Of a DNA stretch of 64,000 nucleotides, positions 22,386 through 33,640 are shown piece by piece. Source of the DNA: Chrysaora quinquecirrha (lineage: Eukaryota; Cnidaria; Scyphozoa; Semaeostomeae; Pelagiidae); assembly GCA_014526335.1 (NCBI GenBank), contig JACTAT010000035.1:4827399-4891398 (forward strand), in the 5' to 3' direction. The notes beneath the pieces were generated by a model. That model did not search any database. It was not told the DNA's origin and worked only from the letters and a program-made list of their open reading frames with translations. The number at the start of each line of letters is the position of its first letter. Positions within the stretch are counted from its first letter, which is position 1. Position numbers and translations under genes: made by a program.

Positions 22386-22531
22386 TACACTCTTTTTTTT
22401 ATAAGAATATCCTAATTTTTGCCAAGGCTTGAACTTTTCCATTGTTATTCTTAAATTTCCATTGTTTTTTTTGGCAATTTTGAGCCTGAATATTCTTATA
22501 GACTGTATTCTTATAAAGAAAAAAGAGTGTA
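22386..22531. mobile_element. 146-bp TA-flanked MITE, 'AAGAATAT' version
   Basis: The left end TACACTC-(T)n-ATAAGAATATCC is matched by the right end TATTCTTATA-AAGAAAAA-GAGTGTA. The inner repeated word is TATTCTTA. It is the shortest clear member of the family that includes 1829-2212. Confidence 0.75.
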
Positions 22532-23082
22532 GTTCATATTGACAAGATTTACACTGATTTAGCTACGTATAGACGATTTGAACTTAAATTTAAACGAAAG
22601 AAACATGTATATCCCTTCTTATACACTTATTCTTCATAAGGAACTTGAGGCTGAAAATCACCTCAAAAATAAGGGACCGTTTAGAGAACTAATCGGGCTG
22701 ATATTGATGAACGAAGAAAAGCTTCAAGATTTTGCACAATCAAAAAATTTCAAACCAAAGAATAAACTTGAGGTTCAAAGCAAAATTAAGGCTCCAAAAA
22801 AGTGTATATAGTTGCTTACTGCTTTTTGCAAACCTACCAGTTTCTTACGTATTCAAAAAGTGTAATCTGATTTTTGTGGGTTGAAAATCCAATAGACACG
22901 CGATTCAATTCTGTTTTCCTCAAACAATCGTTTTATATGACCATAAAGCATTGCAGAAAACCGCTGAAACAAATGGATTTAATTTTTTATTCGAAAAGAT
23001 TACAGAAACTGATTTTCTTATTTGTGAGTTGTTAATGTGGTGAAGGAACTTTGGAAGGTCATGGGGAAGCGATGGTCGTTAA

Positions 23083-23190
23083 GGCCCTGTCCAAACGATC
23101 AAACATTACTTGTCAGACATTCTAGATTTGCTCTACAACAAACAATGTTTGACAGTGTAGCCGCGTCGCAAACATTGCTTGAAGCTTGAT
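23083..23190. repeat. GGCCCTGTCCAAACG family fragment
   Basis: It begins AAGGCCCTGTCCAAACGATC and carries TTGTCAGACATTC and AACAATGTTTGACAG, like the copies at 2651, 9588 and 51425. The right end is not clear. Confidence 0.5.
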
Positions 23191-23776
23191 GAGCAGCAGG
23201 CTTATGCCGACATTGCGCACAGTGGGCGCACAGTCAGCAACGTTTCTTCTGGATGGCAACTAGTCGACGCACGCGAGTCAACTGCACTTGCGACTGCGAT
23301 CAACTTTACCCTATACGTTCTGACTAGCTGCTGGCATGTCGACTAACCTTGTCCATGCTGTCTGTGAACGATTGCATTCAACGGAAAATACGATAACGGG
23401 GCTATTGGCCAAAGACGCATTCCGTTCTATATTTCATGGCGATTTTTTGAAATTCTGCTTGCATCATGGTTAAATGCCCTTAGACGAGATTGGGATCTTT
23501 TCTGTAATCGCCTATTACTGTTTCAAAATAGTTTTTTCGTCGGTCCGTAATTGCATTGCTTGGCCGCACAGGCTTAGATCTTTGCCACTGGTGGCAGAAA
23601 CACTGTTTTCATTGAAAGACTACAATGAGTCAATTTTGAAAACTTTCCTTCAAATTTAAGATTTTAAAAACAGGAGTTTTAATAAAATGTATGTTTTATG
23701 AATTATTTAGTTTCCCTGTTATAATTAATAGTAGAATAGCTGTTACTGTTTTGCTTTCACGCTTGAACATACAAAA

Positions 23777-25255
23777 TTACATGTCCTGAAGATAACGCCT
23801 TGGTGATCTACAACGGCACTCCTCCTGTACATTTCTTACCAAGTAACTGGGAACTTGCCTCTTTTGTGTGCCTTTTACTACGCTGATGTTATCCAGAATA
23901 AACTTCACGAGTTTCTCGTTTTCAATCGCTCTCTCTTTATCAGCCTCGTTTAGCTTTTGGAGCTCCTCCCTAGCGACTTTCAAATTCTCTTTCGCAGTTT
24001 CTAGCTCAGCAAGCGCGGATTTGAGTTGAGATTCCAAGTCACGATTCATGGATGACAAATCAGAAACTTTCGCTTTACATTCTACTATTTCTTCATTTTG
24101 CTTTTTCATCTCAAAATCTTTTGCAGCTAACAAGGAATCACTTTCTCTTTTCCTTTCAGAAACTTTACGCAATTTGTTTCTGTTGCTTTCAAACAGTTTT
24201 TTCATAGTTTCAAATTCTTGTATTTCTATTCCCTTCTGAACCAGTTCAATTTGCCTGCTTTTTACTTCATTATCTTTTCGTGTTGACTCAAGTTGTTTTA
24301 AAAGATTGTTCGACAAGAACTCAAGTGCTTCTTTTGCGGGTTCTGAGTTCAGCATCTGTAACTCAGCCTCTGCGTGGTCGCAATAGGAAAATGCGCGGGA
24401 AAATTTACTTATTAATTTTGTGAGAAACGCGTCATCTATTCCTTCTTTCGAAGCCGTATCTTCCTGATTCGGAGCAACCAAAGTCGCTGATTCAATAATT
24501 TCTTCTACGTTGTCCACATCACCTCCATCCTTCGTGAAGTTTTGCATTTCACCGCCATGATTTTCTGGGACATCTAACGACTTTTCAAAACAGGCCTGTT
24601 TGCTTTCAGTCACCGGCAAAACCAGCTGCGAAAAGAAATCTCTACTATTCGCGATCTCAGTCAACGCATCTTTAACTTCATCCTTAATCTTCACCCTTCG
24701 ACCAATTTCTTCTTTTAGTTTTTCAATCTCTGAACGCTTCTCCCGCAGCTCAGCATTACAAGACTTCCTAATCTCATCAATTTGATGCATACTCTTTTGA
24801 TCACAATGAAGTTTATACAACTCAAACGTATCCAAAGCTTTCATGATTTCAATATTTTCAGTCTTTAACTGATTGATGATTTCCAATCGACTGTTCAGTT
24901 CATTGTGCTGCTCGGCTATATACATCCGCTGTTTTTCAACCTCATTTCTATTTTTCTCAGCCTCTTTTTCCTTCACCTGCACAAACTCTACCAAAGATCC
25001 ATTTAAAAGGCCGTTATGCCCAATAGCTTTGCCTGAATCACTTTGTCTTAATGAAGCCTCACTGTCCGTTAAATCGCTCCAGTATTCATCACAGTCCTCA
25101 TTATCAGCAACATGTTCGTGATGCTTAGCCTCTCTATCACTAGACGCGATAGCTCTTTTACGCATTGCGTTGGTCTTGGCAAGAAGGCTATCCACAATAT
25201 CATGTACAGAATTCTCACTCGATCCGAACGAGTCCTGAAGTTGTCCGAACTTCAT
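23777..25255 (-). CDS. Coiled-coil protein, downstream frame, unknown family
   Basis: A 492-residue frame starting MKFGQLQDSFGSSENSVHDI and ending with a Cys/Arg-rich tail, CRCRSPRRYLQDM. Residues about 95-200 and 320-460 are long heptad-rich helices full of Glu, Lys and Leu (for example ELETAKENLKVAREELQKLN), so a coiled-coil structural or adaptor protein is likely. I recognise no named domain. It overlaps the frame 25252-25881 by four bases at an ATGA junction, so the ATG used here may be fortuitous. The two frames may be one protein separated by a single missing base or a small intron (a TTTTATTCTAG acceptor-like site lies about 20 bases upstream). Confidence 0.65.
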   Translation of the reverse strand: MKFGQLQDSFGSSENSVHDIVDSLLAKTNAMRKRAIASSDREAKHHEHVADNEDCDEYWSDLTDSEASLRQSDSGKAIGHNGLLNGSLVEFVQVKEKEAEKNRNEVEKQRMYIAEQHNELNSRLEIINQLKTENIEIMKALDTFELYKLHCDQKSMHQIDEIRKSCNAELREKRSEIEKLKEEIGRRVKIKDEVKDALTEIANSRDFFSQLVLPVTESKQACFEKSLDVPENHGGEMQNFTKDGGDVDNVEEIIESATLVAPNQEDTASKEGIDDAFLTKLISKFSRAFSYCDHAEAELQMLNSEPAKEALEFLSNNLLKQLESTRKDNEVKSRQIELVQKGIEIQEFETMKKLFESNRNKLRKVSERKRESDSLLAAKDFEMKKQNEEIVECKAKVSDLSSMNRDLESQLKSALAELETAKENLKVAREELQKLNEADKERAIENEKLVKFILDNISVVKGTQKRQVPSYLVRNVQEECRCRSPRRYLQDM

Positions 25256-25881
25256 GTCATCATTGATATCCTGCCTAGAATAAAACCTCTGCCTTTTTTA
25301 GCCTTTCGTATGTCATCAATCGCGCTTTCAGAAACACGACATGTAACAACAGAACGATCTTTGACATCTTCCGCACCTAATCTACCAGTTCGGAAGTTCT
25401 TATTTAGTATCGTCAGATAATACGTGTCAAGATCTGTTGCGACTTCTGTCCATATTCTAATCTGATTCTGCATTGTTAATTTCCGAAACCCTTTAGGAGT
25501 GTTCGCACGAACGATATCTAGAACACTCTTCCTTTCTTTCACGTAAAACTTCGCAAGATCTTTAAGTGAGCTGCAACGTGCTTCATCATTGCACTTGTTA
25601 CCATTTGATTCCTCTTCTAATGAGTTAAATTCTTCCTTATTATAGTCACTACAACCTGAACCTTCCTGTATCTCGATCTTCACGTTTAATTCGTCAACAT
25701 CTGGGCGTTTGAAAATTGCCTCAAGTTTGTTGATAACAGCTTGTTTAAGATTCTTCACTCCCTCATCGATGTGACTAAGTGTTTCTTCATTGAGAGCTCC
25801 TGAAGCAGCAACTTCCAAAGCCTCAAAGTCTGTTTCAAGATTACTCTGATCATCTTCTGCCAGATCTCTTTCTTCATCCAT
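25252..25881 (-). CDS. N-terminal frame of the same coiled-coil gene, unknown family
   Basis: The first ATG gives MDEERDLAEDDQSNLETDFE. The open frame runs further upstream to about 25911 without another ATG. About 209 residues: an acidic N-terminus, a helical segment with DEGVKNLKQAVINKLEAIF, then a conserved-looking block TMQNQIRIWTEVATDLDTYY, ending IRKAKKGRGFILGRISMMT. The stop TGA overlaps the ATG of the following frame. The frame relation is that expected from one deleted base. It is probably the N-terminal third of one protein of about 700 residues. No family is recognised. Confidence 0.6.
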   Translation of the reverse strand: MDEERDLAEDDQSNLETDFEALEVAASGALNEETLSHIDEGVKNLKQAVINKLEAIFKRPDVDELNVKIEIQEGSGCSDYNKEEFNSLEEESNGNKCNDEARCSSLKDLAKFYVKERKSVLDIVRANTPKGFRKLTMQNQIRIWTEVATDLDTYYLTILNKNFRTGRLGAEDVKDRSVVTCRVSESAIDDIRKAKKGRGFILGRISMMT

Positions 25882-26299
25882 CTTAATATCTTCCGCTGCC
25901 TTCGTTAACACGCTGTCTTCAGCTCAAAATTCTCTCCTTCCAATCATCAGTTTTACCGCTATTCCAAGGCTCTTTCAATTAACGTCAGATTAACAAACAA
26001 ATTAAATCTGACGTTTAATTTACTATATGACGTATATTTCTAGGGCACAAATGCAAAAATATCGTCGCGAACAAGAGCTGACTTGACGCAAATTTTGCGG
26101 CATTTGGAGCTGTGCAACTTCTTCTAATCTCATGTCATTATTTCCTCTGACTCATTCCAAGTTTTCGCATCTCTGACCACTTGATAATCTCAGGCTTTGC
26201 GTTTTTCATCCCTTCGCAAAACCATTTGCTCTTTTGCTTCTGCCTGGCTCTGCTATTAATATTCTTTTCCTTCATATTCATCTTATTTTCATTGTTAAC

Positions 26300-27010
26300 T
26301 TAACTTTTATCCTTCTTTTACACCCCCTACGTCGTCGTTTTTGTCTTCTTCTTCTTCCCATTTTCTTCTTCTTCCCCCTTGCTTCTTTCGTCGTAGCAAG
26401 TTGCAAGTTATTTTTATTCTTCCCCTTATTTGTATTGTTCTTCTTCTTCTTCTTCCTCTTTTTCCTTCTTTTCTTCTTATCATTGTTCTTTCTCTTCATT
26501 CGCTTCACCCAATTGTGGTTGTCATCTTCTTTTCCTGGTCCTCTTCTTTTCCTCCCAATCCTCTTCTTCTTGTTGTCACCAAATAGCACTGTATTATTCT
26601 TCTTCTCTCCCTTTGTATTCTTCTTCTTCTTCTTCTTCTTCTTCTTTCCTCCGCTCCTTCTTCCTTTCTTTTCTTCTTATTGTTCTACCTTTCGTTCACC
26701 CCTCCATAAAGTGATTGTCTTCTTTATCTTCTTCTTCTTCTTCTTCCTGTTCCTGTTCCTCGATCTCCTTCTTCTTCTTGTCATAGTCACGTAATACGCT
26801 ATCATTAGTCGTCCCTGTCAGACTTCGTCATCTTTTTGTTGTTGTGTCCCTTTTCCTATAATCATCATTCTTCTTTTTCCTTCTTGATCTAATTTGTTTG
26901 TGTCTTCTTTTTCTTCTTCTTGTTGCACTAATTAACTTTGCGTTCGTTGCCATGGTTGTCTCATACATTATTTGTCTCATTCTTTGTCTTTTTCTTTCTT
27001 CTTGTTTTCG
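26300..27010. repeat. CTT/TTCTTC polypyrimidine tract
   Basis: Some 700 bp are almost entirely pyrimidine on the plus strand, with repeated CTTCTTCTT and TCTTTTC blocks. The long frames here (Leu/Phe-rich on plus, Lys/Arg-rich on minus) follow from the composition. It lies just downstream of the TYW2 stop and may contain its 3' UTR. Confidence 0.9.
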
Positions 27011-27058
27011 TCTCTTGTTTTTTCTTTCAATTTCATGCATTCGAACACGGTATCCTAT

Positions 27059-30000
27059 TTAAGTCATTTTAACAGGTCTACATTCCATATCAACCACAAT
27101 ATGATCTATATGTGGCGCATAGGATTTGACATGCTCTATATGCCTCACATGACACGTCCATCCTTTTCCAGCATTTTCTTTCCAATGAATAACTTTCAGT
27201 AATTCTTGTATGGTTAAAGCCTGGTTTGCGGCCCACCGACTCCAAATTTCTCTCTTATTCTCAGTTTTACTGACGTCCTTCCCTTTTCCTTCCCTTCTAG
27301 CTCCTCTCACAGGATCATCGTTAAAGATCTCACATAAACTGGAGCTAGTGGTGCATTTCCGCCGATATTCTCCACTTTACGTGAGCCTTTCGATTCACCG
27401 TGATCAACAGCTTCCCCTTTGCCCGATCCAATGAAAGCCTCTTTTCTGTAAAACCAGCCCCACTGTCAGCTGCATTTCCACGATAAACATTCTCGTCGCC
27501 AAGATCTCTCCTCTCTTCCATAGACAAGGAGTTCACATTTGCATGAATATGAAGCCAACCGCCAGAAATTGGCTTCAAGCATTCACAAGCAGCACGCCAG
27601 CTTGATTCACTTGATGGTATCAGACCTAGGTTGACTCTATCAGCAACACCTTTAGGAGCAACCTACAAAAAAACGATTTTCAAGATATGTAATTCAGCAA
27701 ACTCTGAGAGAATCAGATAACCGACTTCAACATTGGACGGGCATAGACTTGCTCAAAACATATGTAATGACACTGGCAAATTGTGCTGCTGCAGAGAAGA
27801 AGGTCATTGGTGCGAAGAATAGGACAGGGATGGGGCAGATGTCAAGCAAATAGATTACTTTTGTATTGTATCGATTTGCTTCTCCGCAGAAACTTTATCA
27901 AACACACATTGCGGTCATGTTGCAAAATTGTTCCACTCTTGTTAAAATCATGTTGTGGCATATCAAAGCTTTTCTGCATAACAAATTTCTTGTGCAGGCA
28001 CGTGGAGGCTTCATCGCAGACGGTATCAACTAATGGAAACACTCAGCTGAAATCGTAGATGGACGATGGAAGAATGGATAAGCAACGACCGAAGGTGATG
28101 GTCATTAATCCTTTTATTATTCAATAGAAACAAGGCTTAATGGACAGTTGCTATTGTTCTGATACACTGGATCAAAGATCTGGATTGTGAAAGGCTCAAT
28201 CCCAGACGGTTGTCGACTAATGGAAACACTCAGCTGTAATTATAAATGGAAAATGGATGAAGCGATCAGCAACATTTGCTTACAGTCCCCAATCCTTCTC
28301 CGATTCAATAGAAACCAGGCTTAATGGACAGCTGCTATTGTTCTGATACACTGGATCAAAGATCTGGATCGTGAAGGCTCAATCTCAGACACTCGCTGAC
28401 TAATGGAAACACTCAGCAGAAATCATAAATGGAAGATGGAAGAAGCGATCGGCAACATTTGCTGACAGTCCCCAATCCTTCTCCGATTCAATGGAAACCA
28501 GGCTTAATGGACAGTTGCTATTGTTCTGATACACTGGATCAAAGATCTGGATAGTGAAGGCTCAATCTCAGACACTCATAAATGGAAGATGGAAGAAGCG
28601 ATCGGCAACATTTGCTGACAGTCCGCAATCCTTCTCTGATTCAATGGAAACCAGGCTTAATGGACAGCTGCTATTGTTCGGATACACTGGATCAAAGATC
28701 TGGATCATGAAGGCTCAATCTCAGACACTCGCTGACTAATGGAAACACTCAGCTGAAATCGTACATGGAAGATGGAAGAATGGATGACAATGAACAAAGA
28801 CGGCCATCAATCCTTTCAGATTCAATGGAAACCAGGCTTAATGGACAGAGCTATTGTTCTGATAAACTGGATCGAAGATCAGGATTGTGAAAGGCTTAAT
28901 CTCAGATACTCGCTGACTAATGGAGACACTCAGCTGAAATAGTAGATGGAAGATGGAAGAATGGATAAGCAACGACCGAAGATGATGGTCATTAATCCTT
29001 TTATGGTTCAATGGAAACCAGGCTTAATGGACAGCTGCTATTGTGCTGTTACACTGGATCAAAGATCTGGATCATGAAGTCTTAATCTCAGACACTAATG
29101 GAAACACTCAGCTGAAATCGTACATGGGCAATGGAAGAGTGGCTGAACAATGACCAAAGACGGTCAGCGATCCTTCTGCAATTGAATGGAAACCAGACTT
29201 TAATGATACTGTACTCTTCTGGTACTTTATTCACAAATGTCTTCATTTCAAATTTATACATGGAGTTCATTTAAAGCCATGGTTTGACATTAGATTCAGC
29301 AAATCATACTGTGAAGCTGATATCTGTAACTGTAAGCCTTACCTTAGCTTCAATTCTTACCTTTCTATTGTCTCCTTCCAAAACAACACATCTTTTACTG
29401 ACACCATTGATCTCCAGATTTCTCTTCAATGCTTCTATTGCTGCTGAATTCCATTCACAAGCATAAACCAATTCTGCTTTGGCATGCACTAAGAATGGAA
29501 GAACAAAATACCCAATTCCAGCAAAAAGATCAACAACAACTTCATTGGTGCAATCCATATTTGCTATCCTGATCTTCTCCGTAATATTCCCATCAGAGAA
29601 CATGCACTTTGTTATATCATACTCGTACACAATCCCATTATCTTTTCTTCTTATCAATCCATTATCACCATACAACAGTTCTGCTTTTGATGATCTGAAC
29701 TGATCACCTGAAATCATACTATGTCTTGCAACTCTGTTGACATTGAAAATCTTGCAGAATACTTCCCAGATGCTTGGACCCAAGGCATTCCAAATCTTCC
29801 CTTGCATAGAGTCTTTAGGCAAAACTAACATATCACCATAAATATGCCATGATTTGGGGATATCTTTCATGTATTCATCCTCTAGTGACTTCTTCTTCCT
29901 TTTGTAAAATTCATCCAAAATGGCTTCAGTTAGTGATTTTTGTAGAACTTTTAAGCTTGTTAAATGTGCCTTTGAGAATGGCATTAAGATTTGTGAACTG

Positions 30001-30141
30001 ATGAATTGGCTATTGGTGAGCGTACTCTTGTTCTCAAGAGCTTCAAACTTATCTTTATGAACTGGGATGGCAAATTTTTCATCATCAATCTGCTTTATGC
30101 GGAATTTTTTGTTGAAAACTTCATAGCTCTCAAGTGCATTT
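27059..30141 (-). CDS. TYW2: tRNA wybutosine-synthesizing protein 2 (aminocarboxypropyl transferase)
   Basis: TYW2 (TRMT12) transfers the aminocarboxypropyl group of SAM to 4-demethylwyosine at position 37 of tRNA-Phe. The exon 30141-29361 begins at a CCTCTAG acceptor. It carries KFAIPVHKD, then SWHIYGDMLVLP, then DITKCMFSDGNITEKIRIA, then the SAM-binding block VVDLFAGIGYFVLPFLVHA, then CEWN and NLEINGV, ending GDNRK at a GTAAGA donor. The next exon starts at 27662 with VAPKGVADRVNLGLIPSS and GGWLHIHANV. The C-terminus, in another frame, is WSRWAANQ...HVKSYAPHIDHIVVDMEC and stops at 27059. These match human TYW2 segment by segment. Between about 27345 and 27310 the frame changes by one base, from a small unplaced intron or an indel. 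The first exon with the ATG was not found. Confidence 0.93.
28040..29210. repeat. ~180-bp minisatellite inside the TYW2 intron
   Basis: Six or more tandem copies share GCTATTGTTCTGATACACTG, GGATCAAAGATCTGG and AATGGAAACACTCAGCTG. The anchor GCTATTG recurs at 28150, 28334, 28517, 28670, 28850 and 29037, giving spacings of 184, 183, 153, 180 and 187. The 153-bp copy has an internal deletion. Confidence 0.95.
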
Positions 30142-31769
30142 CTAGAGGATGAAATTGAATTTTATAAAGATACAGGGAACTATTGTGAAAGACAGGAACT
30201 TTCCCATTGCATCAAAATTTTATAGCCTCCTGTACCTCTCTCTTGTGACCCCCAAGTTCCACTGTCTCTGTTTCTAATGCTCAGCTCAATACCCTTATCT
30301 TTAGACTCCCCGTTTGCTCAGAGAAGTGAGTTTAAGCTTTTTGAGAGACTACCCAGCTTCAGTTGGCGTCCGTTAGCGAGACTACTGTTACGTCACGCAG
30401 CCAAAAATATACTGTGATATGACAGTTATATACCAAGTAAAGTAAGTACTAAAAATTTCTTCTAGACTATTTTTACTTACTTGAACTTCTTTGTGTGAAC
30501 TTTATGGACGATTATTACATCGCAGACTGCTTTGTTCTCTGTGTGATCCATTGCATCATACATATTTTTCATCAATAAAATAAAAAAAATCTAGCATGGG
30601 AACTTCTGAACTAAACTCAACCACAGTATACTCAACTTCGAAGCCAGGCCCAAAAGGCCATCATTATGGTCAGGCCTCGATTGCATTTTGATTGACCGCG
30701 TGACAGCCTCGGATAATGCATATTCCGATTCTCAGAACTGGATAAAGGAAGTTCATAAACCAGGAAGTGATTGAATTGAAAAATTCGTCTGTTCTTTTCT
30801 TTCAAAAAGTATTTTGAACAATCATTGCTTTTCAGATGCAATATGAAACAAAAAGGTACATGTATCGGATGGAACTCAAATGATTAACAAAACTAATAAT
30901 TAAATATTAAATTTTCCAACTAGCTTTTATAATACTGATAATGACTTTATTAAGTGTCAAGGTACAGTATTTTGCATTTTTACTAATTGAGGACACTGTC
31001 AGTTAATACCCCAGAAATCAGATTACCCACGTACCGACCTCGGAAGGATGGACAGCTGGGTTGACTGTAGGCTTGTGGAAAGCTTTTGCCAACGAGATTC
31101 AGAACCACGACCTTGACCACTCGGTCACACCATTTCTCTCAATTATTTGTACTTCCCTATAGAAATTCCGGTATAAATATGTATCTACATTGTATACACA
31201 ATTTGTATTTCCCTATATAAATTTATATTATACATATATTTCCCTAAATATTGCCTCATTGCACTATTAGCGTTATTGTAACATTTTGTTTTGTCAGTTA
31301 ACTGGAATTGTAGATCTGGTCCATGTGTATATTATTAAGTTGCGTCAGACTATTGAAAGTAAAACTGTAATAATAATAAGAAGTGCCAAGAAAATGTCTT
31401 GAGTGTCCCGAAAAGACGGTTGAAGTAGACATTAACTAAGCAAGCTTAGTGAAGACAAGGAGACAATTACAGTGTTTAGCTCAACAGCCATGTTGCATAA
31501 TTTTAAAGTTCAAGCGCATGTCTAGAATAACACAACATTACAACAGGGTTATAAGGTTTAAGAATAACGTAACCCAACAGTAGACACTTGGCATTTTTCA
31601 GATCACAGGAGGTGAGAAACTGTCGAAATTTAAAGTTCAAGTTCCCGAAACATTACGCTACATACATATAATTCTAAAAACTTACGTGGAAACATTCTCT
31701 TTTGAGACAAAATTTTCGAGGTTGTTCTGATAGTGGGTTCGCTTGGAACACCAAAATCGGTATGAATTG
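30142..31769. other. Region upstream of TYW2
   Basis: It should contain the first TYW2 exon and promoter, but I could not identify them. The sequence is AT-rich. It carries a tRNA-Ser-like fragment (about 31060-31140) and scattered MITE pieces. No other gene is supported. Confidence 0.4.
31060..31140 (-). other. tRNA-Ser-like fragment, probably SINE or pseudogene
   Basis: The minus strand reads GTGTGACCGAGTGGTCAAGG (an A box of tRNA-Ser/Leu type), followed by a GTTCTGAATCTCGTTGGC anticodon-arm-like segment. No good B box or acceptor stem closes the molecule, so it is not called a functional tRNA. Confidence 0.4.
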
Positions 31770-32719
31770 TGCATTTTATGATACAAGCATGAAATTTGGC
31801 ACAAGTACAGAGTTTGATGCGCCAAACAAAATGAGAAACAGACCCAACTCAGAAAATGGCCCCGAAAGCTATTTTTAGACTGGGGTACTTGGGCCCAGCC
31901 CCCACAGAGTTTCCTTCTATAACTTGGAAACTATTTGCGATGCGCAGCTGAAAGTTAGTGCAGTTACATATTTTAATATGCTTAATACAAGGAATAACAA
32001 ATCCATTCAAAAATTCCCCGAAAGCTATTTTTAGACTGGGGTACTTGACCCCAGCCCCAAAACATTTTAGACAGGGCATTTTGGCAACATTCTAGCACAC
32101 TGGGTAACCGGAAATTTTAAAGTAGTTTTGGACTCTTTGGTGCTTGGTGGTCATTTTAAGACTTGGGAACATTCTGGCAAATCAATGGTTGTGACGTCAT
32201 CGATGACGTAGAAAAGTTACGGTCAGTGAAAATCTGACTTTTGAATTTTGTGTTTTAAGATATGGTCAGAAAGAACATCTCAAATGGAGCAAAAAATTAT
32301 AAAACACCAATTCGATTTGGCTTAATACTCAGAAGTTATTACGATTCGAAATTTGTGTGACGTCATCAAAACGCAAAACTGATATTTTGAGTCTTAACCG
32401 TTTCGTGCATAAATCTTTCTTTTGATGTGTTCAGCGTTACTTTTAGGATAAAAGCATCATGTTCTTGGTCACGTACGCTAATTTTTGCATTTCAAACCTT
32501 AAATTACGAAGAATGCTCGTAATTTCAATTGCGATACAGCTAGGGCTCCGAACTATCATGAATGTTGAAAAGATGCAAAAGATAAAACATTTTCTGCTTA
32601 CTTTCTCTGAGAATGGTAATATGATTGAGCCAGATAGAGCGAATTACTTTTTTATGACCACGGTCTTTAATTTGAATTATGTAGCCGTAAATGTTCGAGA
32701 AGACGGCAGACACCTATGT

Positions 32720-33640
32720 CGATAAGTTGTAGACAAAGGCATAGGCGAAGGCATAGGAACAAGTGTAGGTGTAGATGAAGCCACAGGTGTAGGTTAAGGC
32801 ACAGGTATAGGTATAGGCAAAGACATAGGCGAAGGCATAGGCATAGGCACAGGTGTAGATCTAGATTTAGGCATTGGTGTAGGCGAAGGCATAGGCACAG
32901 GTGTAGACGAAGGCAAAGGCATAGGCGAAGGCACAGGAACAGGTGTATGTGTAGGTGTAGGCATAGGTCTAGGCTAAGGCATAGGTATAGGTGTAGGCAA
33001 AGACATAGGCGAAGGCATAGGCACAGGCACCGGCGTAGGTGTAGATGTAGCAAAGGCATAGGCGAAGGCATAGGCACAGGTGTAGGTGTAGATGAAGGCA
33101 TAGGTGTAGGCGAAGGAATCGCTACAGGTGTAGACGAAGGCAAAGGCATAGGCAAAGCCAAAGGCACAGGTGTAGGTGTAGATGTAGGCATTGGTGTAGG
33201 CGAAGGCATAGGCACAGGTGTAGACGAAGGCAAAGGCATAGGCAAAGGCATAGGAACAGGTGTATGTGTAGATGAAGGCATTGTTGTAGCCGAAGGCATA
33301 GGCACAGGTGTAGATGAAGGCAAAGGCATAGGCAAAGGCATAGGAACAGGTGTATGTGTAGATTAAGGCATTGTTGTAGCCGAAGGCATAGGCACAGGTG
33401 TAGATGAAGGCATAGGAGTAGGCGAAGGCATTGGAACAGGTGTATGTGTAGATGAAGGCATTGTTGTAGGCCAAGGCATAGGCACAGGCGAAGGTGTAGA
33501 TGAAGGCATAGGAGTAGGCGAAGGCATAGGAACAGGTGTATGTGTAGATGAAGGCATTGTTGTAGGCCAAGGCATAGGCACAGGCGAAGGTGTAGATGAA
33601 GGCATAGGAGTAGGCGAAGGCATAGGCACGGATATTGCTA
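32720..33640. repeat. Hexamer-based satellite (GGCATA/GGTGTA/GGCGAA)
   Basis: About 920 bp are made of six-base units (GGCATA, GGCACA, GGTGTA, GATGAA, GGCGAA), ordered into longer repeats such as GAAGGCATAGGCACAGGTGT. Because the unit is a multiple of three, frames stay open (Met-Pro-Ser-Pro and similar repeats), but nothing marks it as a gene. Confidence 0.95.

Noticed and set aside
22578..22811. 77-residue Lys/Asn-rich frame MNLNLNERNMYIPSYTLILH
   Set aside because: No splice support, no domain and AT-rich composition; likely chance.
26234..27040. Leu/Phe-rich 'membrane protein' (+) and Lys/Arg-rich 'nuclear protein' (-)
   Set aside because: Polypyrimidine tract; composition alone keeps the frames open.
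31060..31140. Functional tRNA-Ser gene
   Set aside because: The A-box half is good, but no B box and no closing acceptor stem can be seen.
32667..33629. Long Met-Pro-Ser/Thr-rich and Tyr/Ala-rich minus-strand frames that look like a structural protein
   Set aside because: They are hexamer units read in frame. A repeat whose unit is a multiple of three stays open by itself, and there is no start context, splice site or unique sequence.
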